A stretch of DNA of 33,926 nt from the NCBI GenBank assembly GCA_031547595.1, contig JAVBRU010000095.1, forward strand, positions 1 through 33,926, in the 5' to 3' direction. The notes beneath the pieces were generated by a model. That model was not told the origin of the DNA. It did not search any database and saw only the letters and a program-made list of their open reading frames with translations. Origin of the DNA: JAVBRU01 sp031547595. Lineage in GTDB: Bacteria > Bacillota > Clostridia > Christensenellales > Aristaeellaceae. Of the stretch, positions 14,416-22,541 are shown one piece after another. The translations under genes were made by a program, and so were the position numbers. The first letter of the stretch is position 1; each line of letters begins with the position of its first letter.

Positions 14416-15075
14416 ATGAAACAACGTGATTACATGGATTCTGTGCATATTTATGGCCGGATATTTGTGGCCATTGCTATCTTACTGATGCTGATGGCAC
14501 CGGCAGCAATCTGCCTGTACTTTAATGCCTGGCCTAAGGGCGAGTATGTTCTCAAAGGGCTGCTGGGCGTTGCGCCGATTTTCTGGACGGTGGGTATTAT
14601 TGAAGTATTCACCTACACGCCCATGTTGGGCAGCGGTGGCGCATACCTGGGATTTGTGACGGGTAACCTGACGAACCTGAAGGTGCCCTGCGCGCTCAAC
14701 GCCATGGAGGCTGCCAAGGTGAGCCCCGGCACCGAAGAGGGCGAAGTGCTGTCCACCATTTCGATTGCAGTATCCTCCATCGTGACCACGCTGGTGATTG
14801 CCGTTGGCGTGCTGCTGCTTGGATACTTGCAGCCCATCCTCAGCTCCGAAACATTGAAACCCGCGTTTGATAACATCCTGCCTGCGCTGTTTGGCGGCCT
14901 CGGTGTGGTGTATGTGTCCAAGAACTGGAAAATCGCTCTTGCACCGCTGCTGTTTATGACGGTGCTGTTCCTGCTGGTTCCCGGCCTCGGAAGCTCTGTT
15001 GGCATTCTGGTGCCTGTTGGCGCCGCAATTGCCATTGGGGTTGCCCGTGTGCTATATAAAAAGGGAAAAATCTAA
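14416..15075 (+). CDS. Integral membrane protein partner of the DUF5058-like protein
   Basis: 219 residues, GGGGGC ahead of the ATG, 12 bp after the previous stop. About six membrane segments: IFVAIAILLMLMAPAAICLY, VLKGLLGVAPIFWTVGIIEV, the glycine-rich TPMLGSGGAYLGFVTGNLTN loop, ISIAVSSIVTTLVIAVGVLL, ILPALFGGLGVVYVSKNW and LAPLLFMTVLFLLVPGLGSS. The re-entrant-like GSGGAYLGFVTGNLTNLKVP motif and the conserved NAM...A are notable. No named family is recognised. Tight spacing with the DUF5058-like gene and the downstream peptidase suggests a two-part transporter or a membrane enzyme complex serving the M20 enzyme. Confidence 0.75.
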   Translation: MKQRDYMDSVHIYGRIFVAIAILLMLMAPAAICLYFNAWPKGEYVLKGLLGVAPIFWTVGIIEVFTYTPMLGSGGAYLGFVTGNLTNLKVPCALNAMEAAKVSPGTEEGEVLSTISIAVSSIVTTLVIAVGVLLLGYLQPILSSETLKPAFDNILPALFGGLGVVYVSKNWKIALAPLLFMTVLFLLVPGLGSSVGILVPVGAAIAIGVARVLYKKGKI

Positions 15076-15093
15076 ACGGAAGGAGATGCTCTT

Positions 15094-16530
15094 ATGTGGC
15101 CACTCTACCTGGTTTTGATTGCTCTTGCGATCTTTGTTGCCGTCATCGCGTTTCGGACAATGGCCTTCCGCCCCAAACCTGCGGATAAAGCTGTTGTAAC
15201 ACCGCAAACCTTTGATGGCGAGCGTGCGGTGAAGCACCTGCAGGAGGTCATACGATGTAAAACCGTGTCTTTCATGGACAAAAGCCTGGAAGACGAAGCC
15301 GCATTTGAAGCATTGGAAAAGCTGCTTCCGACACTGTATCCCCATGTGTATCAGGCCTGTACGTTCGAGAAAATCGGCCCCCGTGCGCTGCTCTTTCATT
15401 GGAAGGGCAAAAGCGCAGCAAAGCCCAGCGTGCTGATGGCACACTATGACGTAGTGCCCGTCAATGCGTCCATGTGGCAAAAGCCCGCCTTTGACGCGAC
15501 CATCGAAAAAGGCGAGATGTGGGGACGCGGCACGCTGGATACCAAGAGCACCTTCGTGGGTGTACTGGAAGCCGCCGATACCATGATAGAACGCGGGTAC
15601 ATGCCGCAAAACGATATCTATCTGGCCTTTGCCGGAGACGAGGAAATTGGCGGCCCCGGCGCGCCCAGCATCGTTGAAACCTTCAAAAAACGCGGCATAT
15701 CCCCTGCCTTTGTGCTGGATGAGGGCGGCGCGGTGGTACAAAATGTGTTTCCCGGCGTTTCGAAGCCCTGCGCATTGGTGGGCATTGGCGAAAAAGGCTC
15801 CATGATCGTCAACTTTGCGGTGGATTCCAAGGGCGGCCATGCCAGCTCTCCGCCGCCGCATACGCCGGTGGGTGTGTTGTCCAAGGCGGTCACCCGGATT
15901 GAGAATGCCCCGTTCCCCTTCCGCCTGACACCTCCTGCGAAAGAAATGTTCGACACCCTGGCGCGGCATTCCGGCCTTCTGTATCGCGTGATCTTCTCAA
16001 ACCTCTGGTGTTTTCAGCCGCTGCTGAACCTGATCTGCAAAAAGAGCGGTGGAGAGATGAACGCATTGGTGCGCACCACCTGCGCCTTCACGCAAATGTC
16101 AGGCAGTGCAGCCTCCAACGTGCTGCCGCCCAGCGCCAGCGTGGGTGCTAACGTGCGCCTGGTTGGCGGTGATACCATCGACAGCGCCACCGAATACATC
16201 AAACGCATAGTGAACGACAGCGAAGTGAAGGTCACTGTAACCCCCAGCATGAATCCCTCGCCGTATTCCCGCACGGATGATGAGCCCTGGCGGCGCCTTA
16301 CACAGTGCATCCGTGCCTCCTGGCCGGATGCGCTGGTATCGCCCTATCTGATGATCGCGTGCAGCGATTCCCGCCACTATGCCGGTATCAGCGACCATGT
16401 GTACCGTTTCTCCGGCATGGCGCTCACGTCAGAGCAACGTTCGTCCATCCATGCCAATAACGAGCGTATTCCTGTAGAAACCGTCAAAAAGACGGTGGAA
16501 TTCTATCTGCGTGTCATTCAATCCTGCTAA
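15094..16530 (+). CDS. Membrane-anchored M20-family metallopeptidase (PM20D1-like)
   Basis: 478 residues, GGAAGGAGA ahead of the ATG. An N-terminal membrane anchor (MWPLYLVLIALAIFVAVIAF) precedes the di-zinc M20 domain. Visible ligands are His117 in LMAHYDVVPV, bridging Asp149 in WGRGTLDTKS, catalytic Glu183 and ligand Glu184 in AGDEEIGGPG, Asp209 in VLDEGG, and the late His in IHANNERI (about 463). The dimerisation lid domain contains GGHASSPPPHTPVG. Length and anchor resemble the PM20D1/carboxypeptidase S branch (N-acyl-amino-acid or dipeptide hydrolysis) more than cytosolic PepV or DapE. Together with two membrane proteins upstream it probably cleaves an acylated or peptide substrate at the membrane. 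Confidence 0.9.
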   Translation: MWPLYLVLIALAIFVAVIAFRTMAFRPKPADKAVVTPQTFDGERAVKHLQEVIRCKTVSFMDKSLEDEAAFEALEKLLPTLYPHVYQACTFEKIGPRALLFHWKGKSAAKPSVLMAHYDVVPVNASMWQKPAFDATIEKGEMWGRGTLDTKSTFVGVLEAADTMIERGYMPQNDIYLAFAGDEEIGGPGAPSIVETFKKRGISPAFVLDEGGAVVQNVFPGVSKPCALVGIGEKGSMIVNFAVDSKGGHASSPPPHTPVGVLSKAVTRIENAPFPFRLTPPAKEMFDTLARHSGLLYRVIFSNLWCFQPLLNLICKKSGGEMNALVRTTCAFTQMSGSAASNVLPPSASVGANVRLVGGDTIDSATEYIKRIVNDSEVKVTVTPSMNPSPYSRTDDEPWRRLTQCIRASWPDALVSPYLMIACSDSRHYAGISDHVYRFSGMALTSEQRSSIHANNERIPVETVKKTVEFYLRVIQSC

Positions 16531-16572
16531 AACCCATATATTCTATAAAATATTAAAGGAGATGCAAAAACC

Positions 16573-17499
16573 ATGCATGTCTATTCTTCCGTATCACAAT
16601 TGATTGGTCATACCCCCCTGATGGAGCTTAAGAACCTCTCTAATACGCAAAATGTCCCTGCCCGCCTGATTGGCAAGCTGGAATATTTCAATCCCAGCGG
16701 CAGCGTGAAGGACCGTATTGCGCGTGAAATGCTGGATACCGCTGAGATGAACGGCCAGCTCACCCCGGAATCCGTGATCATTGAGCCGACCAGCGGCAAT
16801 ACCGGCATTGGCCTGGCAGCGCTGGGGGCAGCCCGCGGATACCGCGTGATCCTGACCATGCCGGACACCATGAGCATCGAGCGCCGCAAGCTGCTGGCCG
16901 CCTATGGCGCGGAAATCGTACTCACGGAAGGCGCAAAAGGCATGAAGGGCGCGATCGCCAGAGCCGGGGAGTTGGCCGCGGAAATCCCGCACAGCTTTAT
17001 CCCCGCCCAGTTTGACAACCCGAACAACCCAAACGCGCACCGCAAAACCACCGGCCCCGAAATCTGGCAGGACACCGACGGGACGGTAGATATCTTTGTG
17101 GCAGGCGTTGGTACCGGCGGCACAGTGACGGGCACCGGCGAATATTTGAAGGCGCAAAAGCCGTCTGTGCAGGTGATTGCTGTGGAACCCTCCACCTCGC
17201 CTGTGTTATCTCAAGGTGTGGCTGGCAAGCATGGCATCCAGGGCATCGGCGCAGGGTTTGTGCCCAGTGTGCTAAATACCGGCGTTTATGACGAAGTATA
17301 TCCGGTGTCTACAGAGGATGCATATGCCGCCGCGCGCCTGCTGGCCCGCACAGAGGGCGTGCTGGTGGGCATTTCCTCCGGCGCGGCACTGCATGCCGCC
17401 CTGCAAATTGCCGCGCTGCCAGAGAACAGCGGCAAAACCATTGTGGCGCTGCTGCCCGATGGCGGCGACAGGTATTTGTCCACTCCCCTGTTTGATTGA
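16573..17499 (+). CDS. cysK: Cysteine synthase A (O-acetylserine sulfhydrylase)
   Basis: 308 residues with TAAAGGAGATG ahead of the ATG. A PLP fold-type II enzyme converting O-acetyl-L-serine and sulfide to cysteine in the cytosol. Seen: substrate/PLP Lys46 in NPSGSVKDRIA, the substrate loop TSGNTGIGLA (73-82), phosphate-binding GTGGTVTG (about 176-183), the GIQGIGAGFVP segment and GISSGAA near the C-terminus with the Ser that hydrogen-bonds the PLP nitrogen. Full normal length. It sits 42 bp after the M20 peptidase gene and may be transcribed with it, ending in the terminator at 17512-17547. CysK is favoured over cystathionine beta-synthase because of size and the NPSGSVKDR context. Confidence 0.93.
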   Translation: MHVYSSVSQLIGHTPLMELKNLSNTQNVPARLIGKLEYFNPSGSVKDRIAREMLDTAEMNGQLTPESVIIEPTSGNTGIGLAALGAARGYRVILTMPDTMSIERRKLLAAYGAEIVLTEGAKGMKGAIARAGELAAEIPHSFIPAQFDNPNNPNAHRKTTGPEIWQDTDGTVDIFVAGVGTGGTVTGTGEYLKAQKPSVQVIAVEPSTSPVLSQGVAGKHGIQGIGAGFVPSVLNTGVYDEVYPVSTEDAYAAARLLARTEGVLVGISSGAALHAALQIAALPENSGKTIVALLPDGGDRYLSTPLFD

Positions 17500-17511
17500 T
17501 TGTTCGAAGGC

Positions 17512-17547
17512 AAAAGGCGCATCTCCGTTCAAGAGGTGCGCCTTTGT
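17512..17547. terminator. Bidirectional rho-independent terminator
   Basis: AAAAGGCGCATCTC pairs with GAGGTGCGCCTTT across a short loop; T-runs occur on both strands. It lies between cysK and the end of the convergent eight-gene operon. Confidence 0.8.
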
Positions 17548-17552
17548 TATGC

Positions 17553-18650
17553 TTATTTTTTCGCCACGATCAGCGGCACCCGCATTTCCTGCCACGTCAG
17601 CCCCGCATGAACGCCAACCAGCTCAAAATCCCGGTGCAGGCCGTCAATACAATCATGATCGGTGGCAAGCGCCATATAATCGCCCACGAAATCACGGATT
17701 TTCTTGTTCTCCACGCCTTCGCCCAAATATTCGGCAATAAAATGATCCCGCGTCATCAAGAGGAAGTTCTCGCCATAAGCTGCGCGGAAAGCAGCAGGGA
17801 AATCAGCCAAATACTCCGGCTTCACGTGGAAAGACGCGGCACGCGATTCGATGGTGGGCAGGCGCACCAGCATGTTCAAAAGCTGCGGCTCGTCCTCGAT
17901 ATAGTGATGCTTGGCATCAATTAGCCCATGATCGGCAGTGATCAACACCAATGTATCAGTAGGCAAAGCCGCCGCAAAAGCCTCTACGCGGGCATTGATA
18001 TCCCGCACAATGGCCAGCACATCCTCGTGATAACAGCCCACGCTGTGCATGGTGTGGTCCGGATCGCCCCAGTAGGTGTAGATGTATCGGCGCTGATCAT
18101 CCCGGCAAAGGCGCAGAGTTGTATCAAACAGTTCGTCCAGGTTCTGCACAGGGGTGTCGCCAAAGGGCGATACGCAGCAGGCCACTGCCTTGCCTGCCGC
18201 TGTGATCTTCGGGAATATAAAAGCGCGCGGGATGTAGCGGTTAGCCACATGATAATCTGCGGCTATTTCGCCGTTACTGCGGTTGATAAAAATATCGACC
18301 GGCTTGTCGATCTCATCAAAATGCAGCGTCCACCCCAGCCACCCGTGTTCTACAGGCGATATGCCACACTCGATACAGGTGGTGGCGTTGGTTGTGGTAG
18401 AGGGATAGACCGCAGACAGCTCATGCCCAATATGCTGCCGCAAAAAAGCATCCTCCGGCAGCGCTTTTTGCAAAAGATCGATGCCCATGCCGTCAAACAG
18501 CATGACAACCACATTTTGATAGGTGCTTTGCCCAAGCAGTTCGTCCACGTATGGATGCGTCTTGTGGCTGCAGGGCACATCAAAATGCCGAAGCATGGAT
18601 GCGGCGATGTTTAACGAACAGTTATCATACTCGGGCTTACAAATCATCAT
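17553..18650 (-). CDS. Alkaline-phosphatase-superfamily phosphodiesterase/nucleotide pyrophosphatase
   Basis: 365 residues. The metal-binding core is visible in order: Asp in VVVMLFDGMGIDLL, the nucleophile Thr region YPSTTTNATT (typical of NPP-type phosphodiesterases), YWGDPDHTMHSVG (Asp and His ligands), ITADHGLID (Asp-His pair), and the final His in VGVHAGLTWQEMRVPLIVA. There is no signal peptide, so it acts in the cytosol. The start ATG overlaps the stop of the upstream gene in ATGA, so translation is coupled. It is the last gene of the operon. The substrate (nucleotide, phospholipid headgroup or sugar phosphate) is not determined by the sequence. Confidence 0.85.
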   Translation of the reverse strand: MMICKPEYDNCSLNIAASMLRHFDVPCSHKTHPYVDELLGQSTYQNVVVMLFDGMGIDLLQKALPEDAFLRQHIGHELSAVYPSTTTNATTCIECGISPVEHGWLGWTLHFDEIDKPVDIFINRSNGEIAADYHVANRYIPRAFIFPKITAAGKAVACCVSPFGDTPVQNLDELFDTTLRLCRDDQRRYIYTYWGDPDHTMHSVGCYHEDVLAIVRDINARVEAFAAALPTDTLVLITADHGLIDAKHHYIEDEPQLLNMLVRLPTIESRAASFHVKPEYLADFPAAFRAAYGENFLLMTRDHFIAEYLGEGVENKKIRDFVGDYMALATDHDCIDGLHRDFELVGVHAGLTWQEMRVPLIVAKK

Positions 18651-19615
18651 ATTTCCAGGGTTCCCCTTCCGTTCATCAATGATCCGGCAAGCGAAATCTG
18701 CTCGCTGATCAGCTCAATCACCGCCTGTGCGCCCACGCGCGGCATGCCTGCCTGCGCCAGATCCGGCGTTCGCCATCCGGCAGCCAGCACGTTTTGCACG
18801 GCAGCGTCCACGCAGTCCGCCTCATGCGGCAATCCCAAGGCATATCGCAACAAATCAGCCACAGCCAGAACCATGCCAAGCGGCGTCGTATCCTCTGGCG
18901 TACCAGAAACCGGCGACACGTAAGGCGCAAAAATGCTGCAGCCCTCGCCCAAATACATATCCCGCATAAAGGGTGGTACAGGGCACAGCGCCGTGCCCGC
19001 CGCGCGCAGCAAGCCCCCGGCATAGGGCGGCGTCAGCAGCACGCCCAGCTTTTCCGGCGCTTCTATCAGCATCGTCATGGCATCTTCGCCTGTCATCATG
19101 CCGCTTGGCACGTCCGAAAAGCTGACATTTTGCACACGAATGGCCGCTTTCCACTCATCTGCAGTGCCACCGGTGGAAGGCACATGGGTGAGGCGCAAAT
19201 CTTCTGCCTGCGCAATGGCAAACGCATGGTGAAACGCCACACGAAATACTGCTTCGTCCAAATCCAGCACAGACGCCAGAAAAAGCGATAGCGGCGCAAT
19301 ATGCCGCCCGCAAAACGCCTGCGGCGTCACGCAAGCACGCACATGCAGCGCCATTTCCAGCCCGTCCGATAGTTCCTCCAGCCCTTTGCAGCGCGAATCC
19401 CCCACCAGAATGGCCTTACAAGCCTCGCAGGCTTCTTTGGTTTCTTCCGTCAAGGCGGTATCATAGGCTTTGACCGACTGTTCGCCGATTTTTTCGCGCA
19501 GTAAAACAAATGTATGATTAAACGCGGCACCGATATCCACCAGCACCTGTTCTGCATAGCCACACATTTTTTCGCCCATCTCATGGCCGGGCAGCAGCAT
19601 AATCTTCGCGTGCAA
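18647..19615 (-). CDS. Degenerate isopropylmalate/isocitrate-dehydrogenase-fold protein, probable pseudoenzyme
   Basis: 322 residues from TTG 19615 (TGGGGGT upstream); LeuB proteins have about 360. The overall alignment to LeuB is clear: KIMLLPGHEMGEKMCGYAEQ at the start, ALTEETKEACEACKAILVGD, EMALHVRACVTPQ in place of the Leu/Arg strand, and near the end LGMVLAVADLLRYALGLPHE with AAVQNVLAAGWRTPDL. The catalytic parts are gone. The Arg/Tyr loop (RELTGGIYFG in LeuB) is deleted. The IDKANV Lys position reads LTHVPSTG, the metal Asp segment (GDILSD) reads AGGLLRAAG, and the NAD-binding HGSAPDIAG reads SPVSGTPEDT. A binding or regulatory role, or a new chemistry, is more likely than dehydrogenation. 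It is coupled to the phosphodiesterase gene. Confidence 0.75.
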   Translation of the reverse strand: MHAKIMLLPGHEMGEKMCGYAEQVLVDIGAAFNHTFVLLREKIGEQSVKAYDTALTEETKEACEACKAILVGDSRCKGLEELSDGLEMALHVRACVTPQAFCGRHIAPLSLFLASVLDLDEAVFRVAFHHAFAIAQAEDLRLTHVPSTGGTADEWKAAIRVQNVSFSDVPSGMMTGEDAMTMLIEAPEKLGVLLTPPYAGGLLRAAGTALCPVPPFMRDMYLGEGCSIFAPYVSPVSGTPEDTTPLGMVLAVADLLRYALGLPHEADCVDAAVQNVLAAGWRTPDLAQAGMPRVGAQAVIELISEQISLAGSLMNGRGTLEI

Positions 19616-19641
19616 AAAGGTAACCCCCAGTGCTTCTGTGT

Positions 19642-20178
19642 CTAAACCTGATATAGATCTACCGATAGAGCATCATCGTATTGCGGCACCTGAACGGCCA
19701 CCACTTCATCCCGGGCGGTGGGCACGTTCTTGCCTACGTAATCCGCGCGGATGGGCAGCTCCCGGTGCCCCCTGTCCACCAGCACCGCCAGTTCGATCCG
19801 TGCGGGACGGCCAAGGGCAAACAACGCGTCAATTGCCGCGCGCGCGGTGCGGCCAGTATACAGCACATCGTCCACCAGCACCACGTGCATACCCGTCACA
19901 TCAAAGGGCACATCGGTGTAATTCAGCTGCGGGTCACCGCCCCCCGTCAGATCATCCCTGTACAGGGTGATATCCAGCGCGCCCACTGGGATCTCAACAC
20001 CTTCAAAAACCGTAATGTTCTGCGCGATACACTGCGCCAGCGGCTCTCCCCGGCGGCGAATGCCAATCAAGCATACATTCTTACCACCGCGGTTGCGCTC
20101 GATAATTTCATGCGCAATGCGCCGCAACGTGCGCGTCACTGCCACTTCATCCATCAAATTGGCTTTGAATGTCAGCAT
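19642..20178 (-). CDS. pyrR: PyrR, bifunctional pyr operon regulator/uracil phosphoribosyltransferase
   Basis: 178 residues. A type I phosphoribosyltransferase with the PRPP loop VVLVDDVLYTGRTARAA at about 99-115. The N-terminal MDEVAVTRTLRRIAHEIIER and GIRRRGEPLA motifs match Bacillus PyrR, as does the C-terminal VLVDRGHRELPIRADYVGKN. PyrR binds pyr mRNA leaders to cause attenuation when UMP is high and has weak UPRTase activity. No pyr biosynthetic genes or uracil transporter are nearby, and it begins one base after the stop of the CapA-like gene. It is regulated here as an internal gene of the GntR-headed operon, not from a pyr leader. Confidence 0.93.
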   Translation of the reverse strand: MLTFKANLMDEVAVTRTLRRIAHEIIERNRGGKNVCLIGIRRRGEPLAQCIAQNITVFEGVEIPVGALDITLYRDDLTGGGDPQLNYTDVPFDVTGMHVVLVDDVLYTGRTARAAIDALFALGRPARIELAVLVDRGHRELPIRADYVGKNVPTARDEVVAVQVPQYDDALSVDLYQV

Positions 20179-20179
20179 G

Positions 20180-21346
20180 CTATTGATCCCACTCCAGCGG
20201 ATAACTGGTGACTGCGTAATCCAGCTTCTTGGAGTTTGCCAGCAGCGTATTAATCACCGTGTTGATGTGCGTTTTGTCTGTAAGCGGCGTAATGGCAAAG
20301 TCGTTATAATCTGTTCTGGACGAAATGCGGCACGGAATAATGCGGAAGCTGGAGGTGACAATCTCTTCGTTGCGTATCTTGAGCCGCAACTGAAAAATAT
20401 ACGTGAACATGTCACTGGGCTTGTTGTTGCCCGCAAAGGAGCAATTTGCCAGCGAATACACGATGTATTTGCCGTTATAGTATTCAATGGGATTGATGCG
20501 GTGGCTGTGATGGCCCAGCACAAGATCGGCACCTGCGTCAATGGTGGCGCGGCCAAGTTTCACTTGGTTGGTCTGAGGCGCATAGTCCAGCTCGTCGCCC
20601 CAGTGAAAACTGACGATCACCAGATCGCAGGTTTGTCTGGCCACCCGAATATCCTCTGCCACCTTCACGGCCAATTGATCAGAGGTGAAGGGCTGGTTGA
20701 GTGTCTGATACGATAGCATGGCGATTTTTACGCCCTGCGTCTCATATACGCCCATGTTGGAATAGTTGCTCCACACCACACCTGCATCGTTCATGGCCGC
20801 GATGGTGGAGGTGATACCATCATCACCAAAGTCGCCCACGTGGTTGTTTTCCATGGTGACGGCTTCCACGCCGTTATCCAGAAACACCTGCGCATAATCG
20901 ACGGGCGCGAGGAACAAATAATCGTTATTGCGCTTGCTGGAAGGCACCGTATAGGTATCCGCCAGCACGCCCTCAAAATTGGCAATGGTCAGGTTATCCG
21001 CCTGGAAGATATCCTTCACATTGCGGAAAATGAAATTGAGGTCGTTATTTTGCTTTTTCAGCTCTTTTTCGAAGATCGAAGCGCCGGAATGCTGCACATT
21101 GCGGCCAATCGTCACATCGCCTACGGCGGTGATGGTGATCACAACACTGCCATCGGGCTGCAGCTTGGGTGCCGGCGTAGCTGCCGGCTCCGTATTGCCT
21201 TGCGCTTCGCCGCCCTCAGGAGCAGGCGTTACTACGGTCTTGTTATGATCTGCAAATGATATTTCTTCCTCTTCCTCGCCTGCGGCCAGCACCGTCAGTG
21301 TAAGCAGCATGGCCATCACCAGCAAAAACATAAAACCTTTACGCAT
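20180..21346 (-). CDS. CapA-family exported protein (poly-gamma-glutamate synthesis-like, metallophosphatase fold)
   Basis: 388 residues from ATG 21346, directly preceded by AAGGAGGAATCT; the open frame upstream contains that ribosome site and is not coding. A signal peptide (MRKGFMFLLVMAMLLTLTVL) is followed by an acidic/proline linker, then the PGA_cap domain. Ligand-type motifs are TAVGDVTIGRN, IANFEGVLAD, TMENNHVGDFGDDG, VSFHWGDELDY and LVLGHHSHRINPIEYYNGKY. CapA-like proteins act outside the cytoplasmic membrane in capsule polymer handling or as metal-dependent hydrolases. No capB/capC ligase genes are near, so PGA synthesis itself is unlikely. Confidence 0.88.
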   Translation of the reverse strand: MRKGFMFLLVMAMLLTLTVLAAGEEEEEISFADHNKTVVTPAPEGGEAQGNTEPAATPAPKLQPDGSVVITITAVGDVTIGRNVQHSGASIFEKELKKQNNDLNFIFRNVKDIFQADNLTIANFEGVLADTYTVPSSKRNNDYLFLAPVDYAQVFLDNGVEAVTMENNHVGDFGDDGITSTIAAMNDAGVVWSNYSNMGVYETQGVKIAMLSYQTLNQPFTSDQLAVKVAEDIRVARQTCDLVIVSFHWGDELDYAPQTNQVKLGRATIDAGADLVLGHHSHRINPIEYYNGKYIVYSLANCSFAGNNKPSDMFTYIFQLRLKIRNEEIVTSSFRIIPCRISSRTDYNDFAITPLTDKTHINTVINTLLANSKKLDYAVTSYPLEWDQ

Positions 21347-21368
21347 AGATTCCTCCTTAATCAAGCTG

Positions 21369-22541
21369 TCAAACTGTTTGCAAAAACTGCTGCATGCGCC
21401 GGAATGCCTCTAGCAGTTTCTGTTGATCCGTGGCATAGCAGCAGCGCACATGTCCCTCGCCGCTTGCGCCAAACGCCGTGCCCGGCACGCAGACCACTTT
21501 TTTCTCCCGCAGCAACCGCGTGCAGAAATCCTCACTGCTTAGCCCCGTGCTTTTAATAGACGGGAAGCAGTAGAACGCGCCGCGCGGCTCAAAGCAGCTC
21601 AAGCCCATGCTTTCAAACGCATCCAGCATCAGCCGACGGCGGCGGTCATAGCTGCGGCGCATGGTCACAACATCTTCGTAGCCGTTCTCCCGCCCGCGCT
21701 GCAGCGCTTGGGCCGCTGCCATTTGGCCTTGGCGCGGAGCACACATGATGGTGTACTGGTGTATTTTGTTCATTTCGTATATGATGTCGCGGGGCGCACA
21801 GGCATATCCGACACGCCAGCCCGTCATAGCAAAGGCTTTGCTGAAGCCATTGAGCGTGACGGTGCGCTCCCACATCCCCGGCAGTGAAGCAAAAGAAATA
21901 TGCGTGCCATCATACATCAGCTCGGCATAGATTTCATCGCTGATGACGAGCAGATCGTGCTTTTTAGCAACTTCGGCGATGCGAAGCAGCTCCTCCATCG
22001 TCATCACCGCACCGGTAGGGTTGTTGGGATAGGGCAAAATCAGGGCGCGGGTCTTGTCGGTCAACACTGCTTCCAGGTTCTGCGCGGTCAGGCGGAACTC
22101 GTCTTCCACCTTGGTAACGGCAGCCACCGGCACGCCGCCCGCAAACTGTACGCAGGGCGCATAACTCACATACCCGGGGTCTGGCACCACCACTTCATCG
22201 CCCGGGCGCACGCAAACACGCAGCGCAATATCGATGGCTTCGCTGGCACCTACCGTTACCAGTATCTCATTTTCCGGCGCATAACTTACCCCAAAACGCT
22301 TTTCCAAATACAAGCTGATTTCCTTGCGCAGCGGCAGTATGCCAAGGTTTGGCGTATACTGCGTTTGGCCATCCAGCAGGCTTTCGATGGCGGCATTGCG
22401 GATATGATAGGGCGTCACAAAATCCGGCTCGCCAACGCCAAGGGAAATTGCATCCGGCATCGTGCCCGCAACATCGAAAAACCGGCGGATGCCGCTGGGG
22501 GGCACGGCGCTGATGGCCGGGTTGATAAAGCGGCTGTTCAC
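21369..22541 (-). CDS. Class I/II PLP-dependent aminotransferase (aspartate/aromatic type)
   Basis: 390 residues. Fold-type I motifs: SLGVGEPDFVTP near residue 33, VTVGASEAIDIALR (96-108) with the phosphate-binding loop, LPYPNNPTGAVM (169-180) with the carboxylate-contacting Asn, VISDEIYAELMYDG with the PLP Asp (202), the Schiff-base Lys235 in NGFSKAFAMTGWRVGY, and the C-terminal Arg in GEGHVRCCYA. It resembles PatA/AspC-like enzymes of Bacillota that transaminate aspartate, aromatic or diaminopimelate-type substrates; the exact substrate is open. The ATG overlaps the stop of the Lrp-type gene by 4 bp, suggesting the regulator senses an amino acid this enzyme acts on. Confidence 0.92.
   Translation of the reverse strand: MNSRFINPAISAVPPSGIRRFFDVAGTMPDAISLGVGEPDFVTPYHIRNAAIESLLDGQTQYTPNLGILPLRKEISLYLEKRFGVSYAPENEILVTVGASEAIDIALRVCVRPGDEVVVPDPGYVSYAPCVQFAGGVPVAAVTKVEDEFRLTAQNLEAVLTDKTRALILPYPNNPTGAVMTMEELLRIAEVAKKHDLLVISDEIYAELMYDGTHISFASLPGMWERTVTLNGFSKAFAMTGWRVGYACAPRDIIYEMNKIHQYTIMCAPRQGQMAAAQALQRGRENGYEDVVTMRRSYDRRRRLMLDAFESMGLSCFEPRGAFYCFPSIKSTGLSSEDFCTRLLREKKVVCVPGTAFGASGEGHVRCCYATDQQKLLEAFRRMQQFLQTV

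Noticed and set aside
20170..20200. A PyrR attenuator near pyrR
   Set aside because: Only one base separates the CapA stop from the pyrR start, which leaves no room for a leader.
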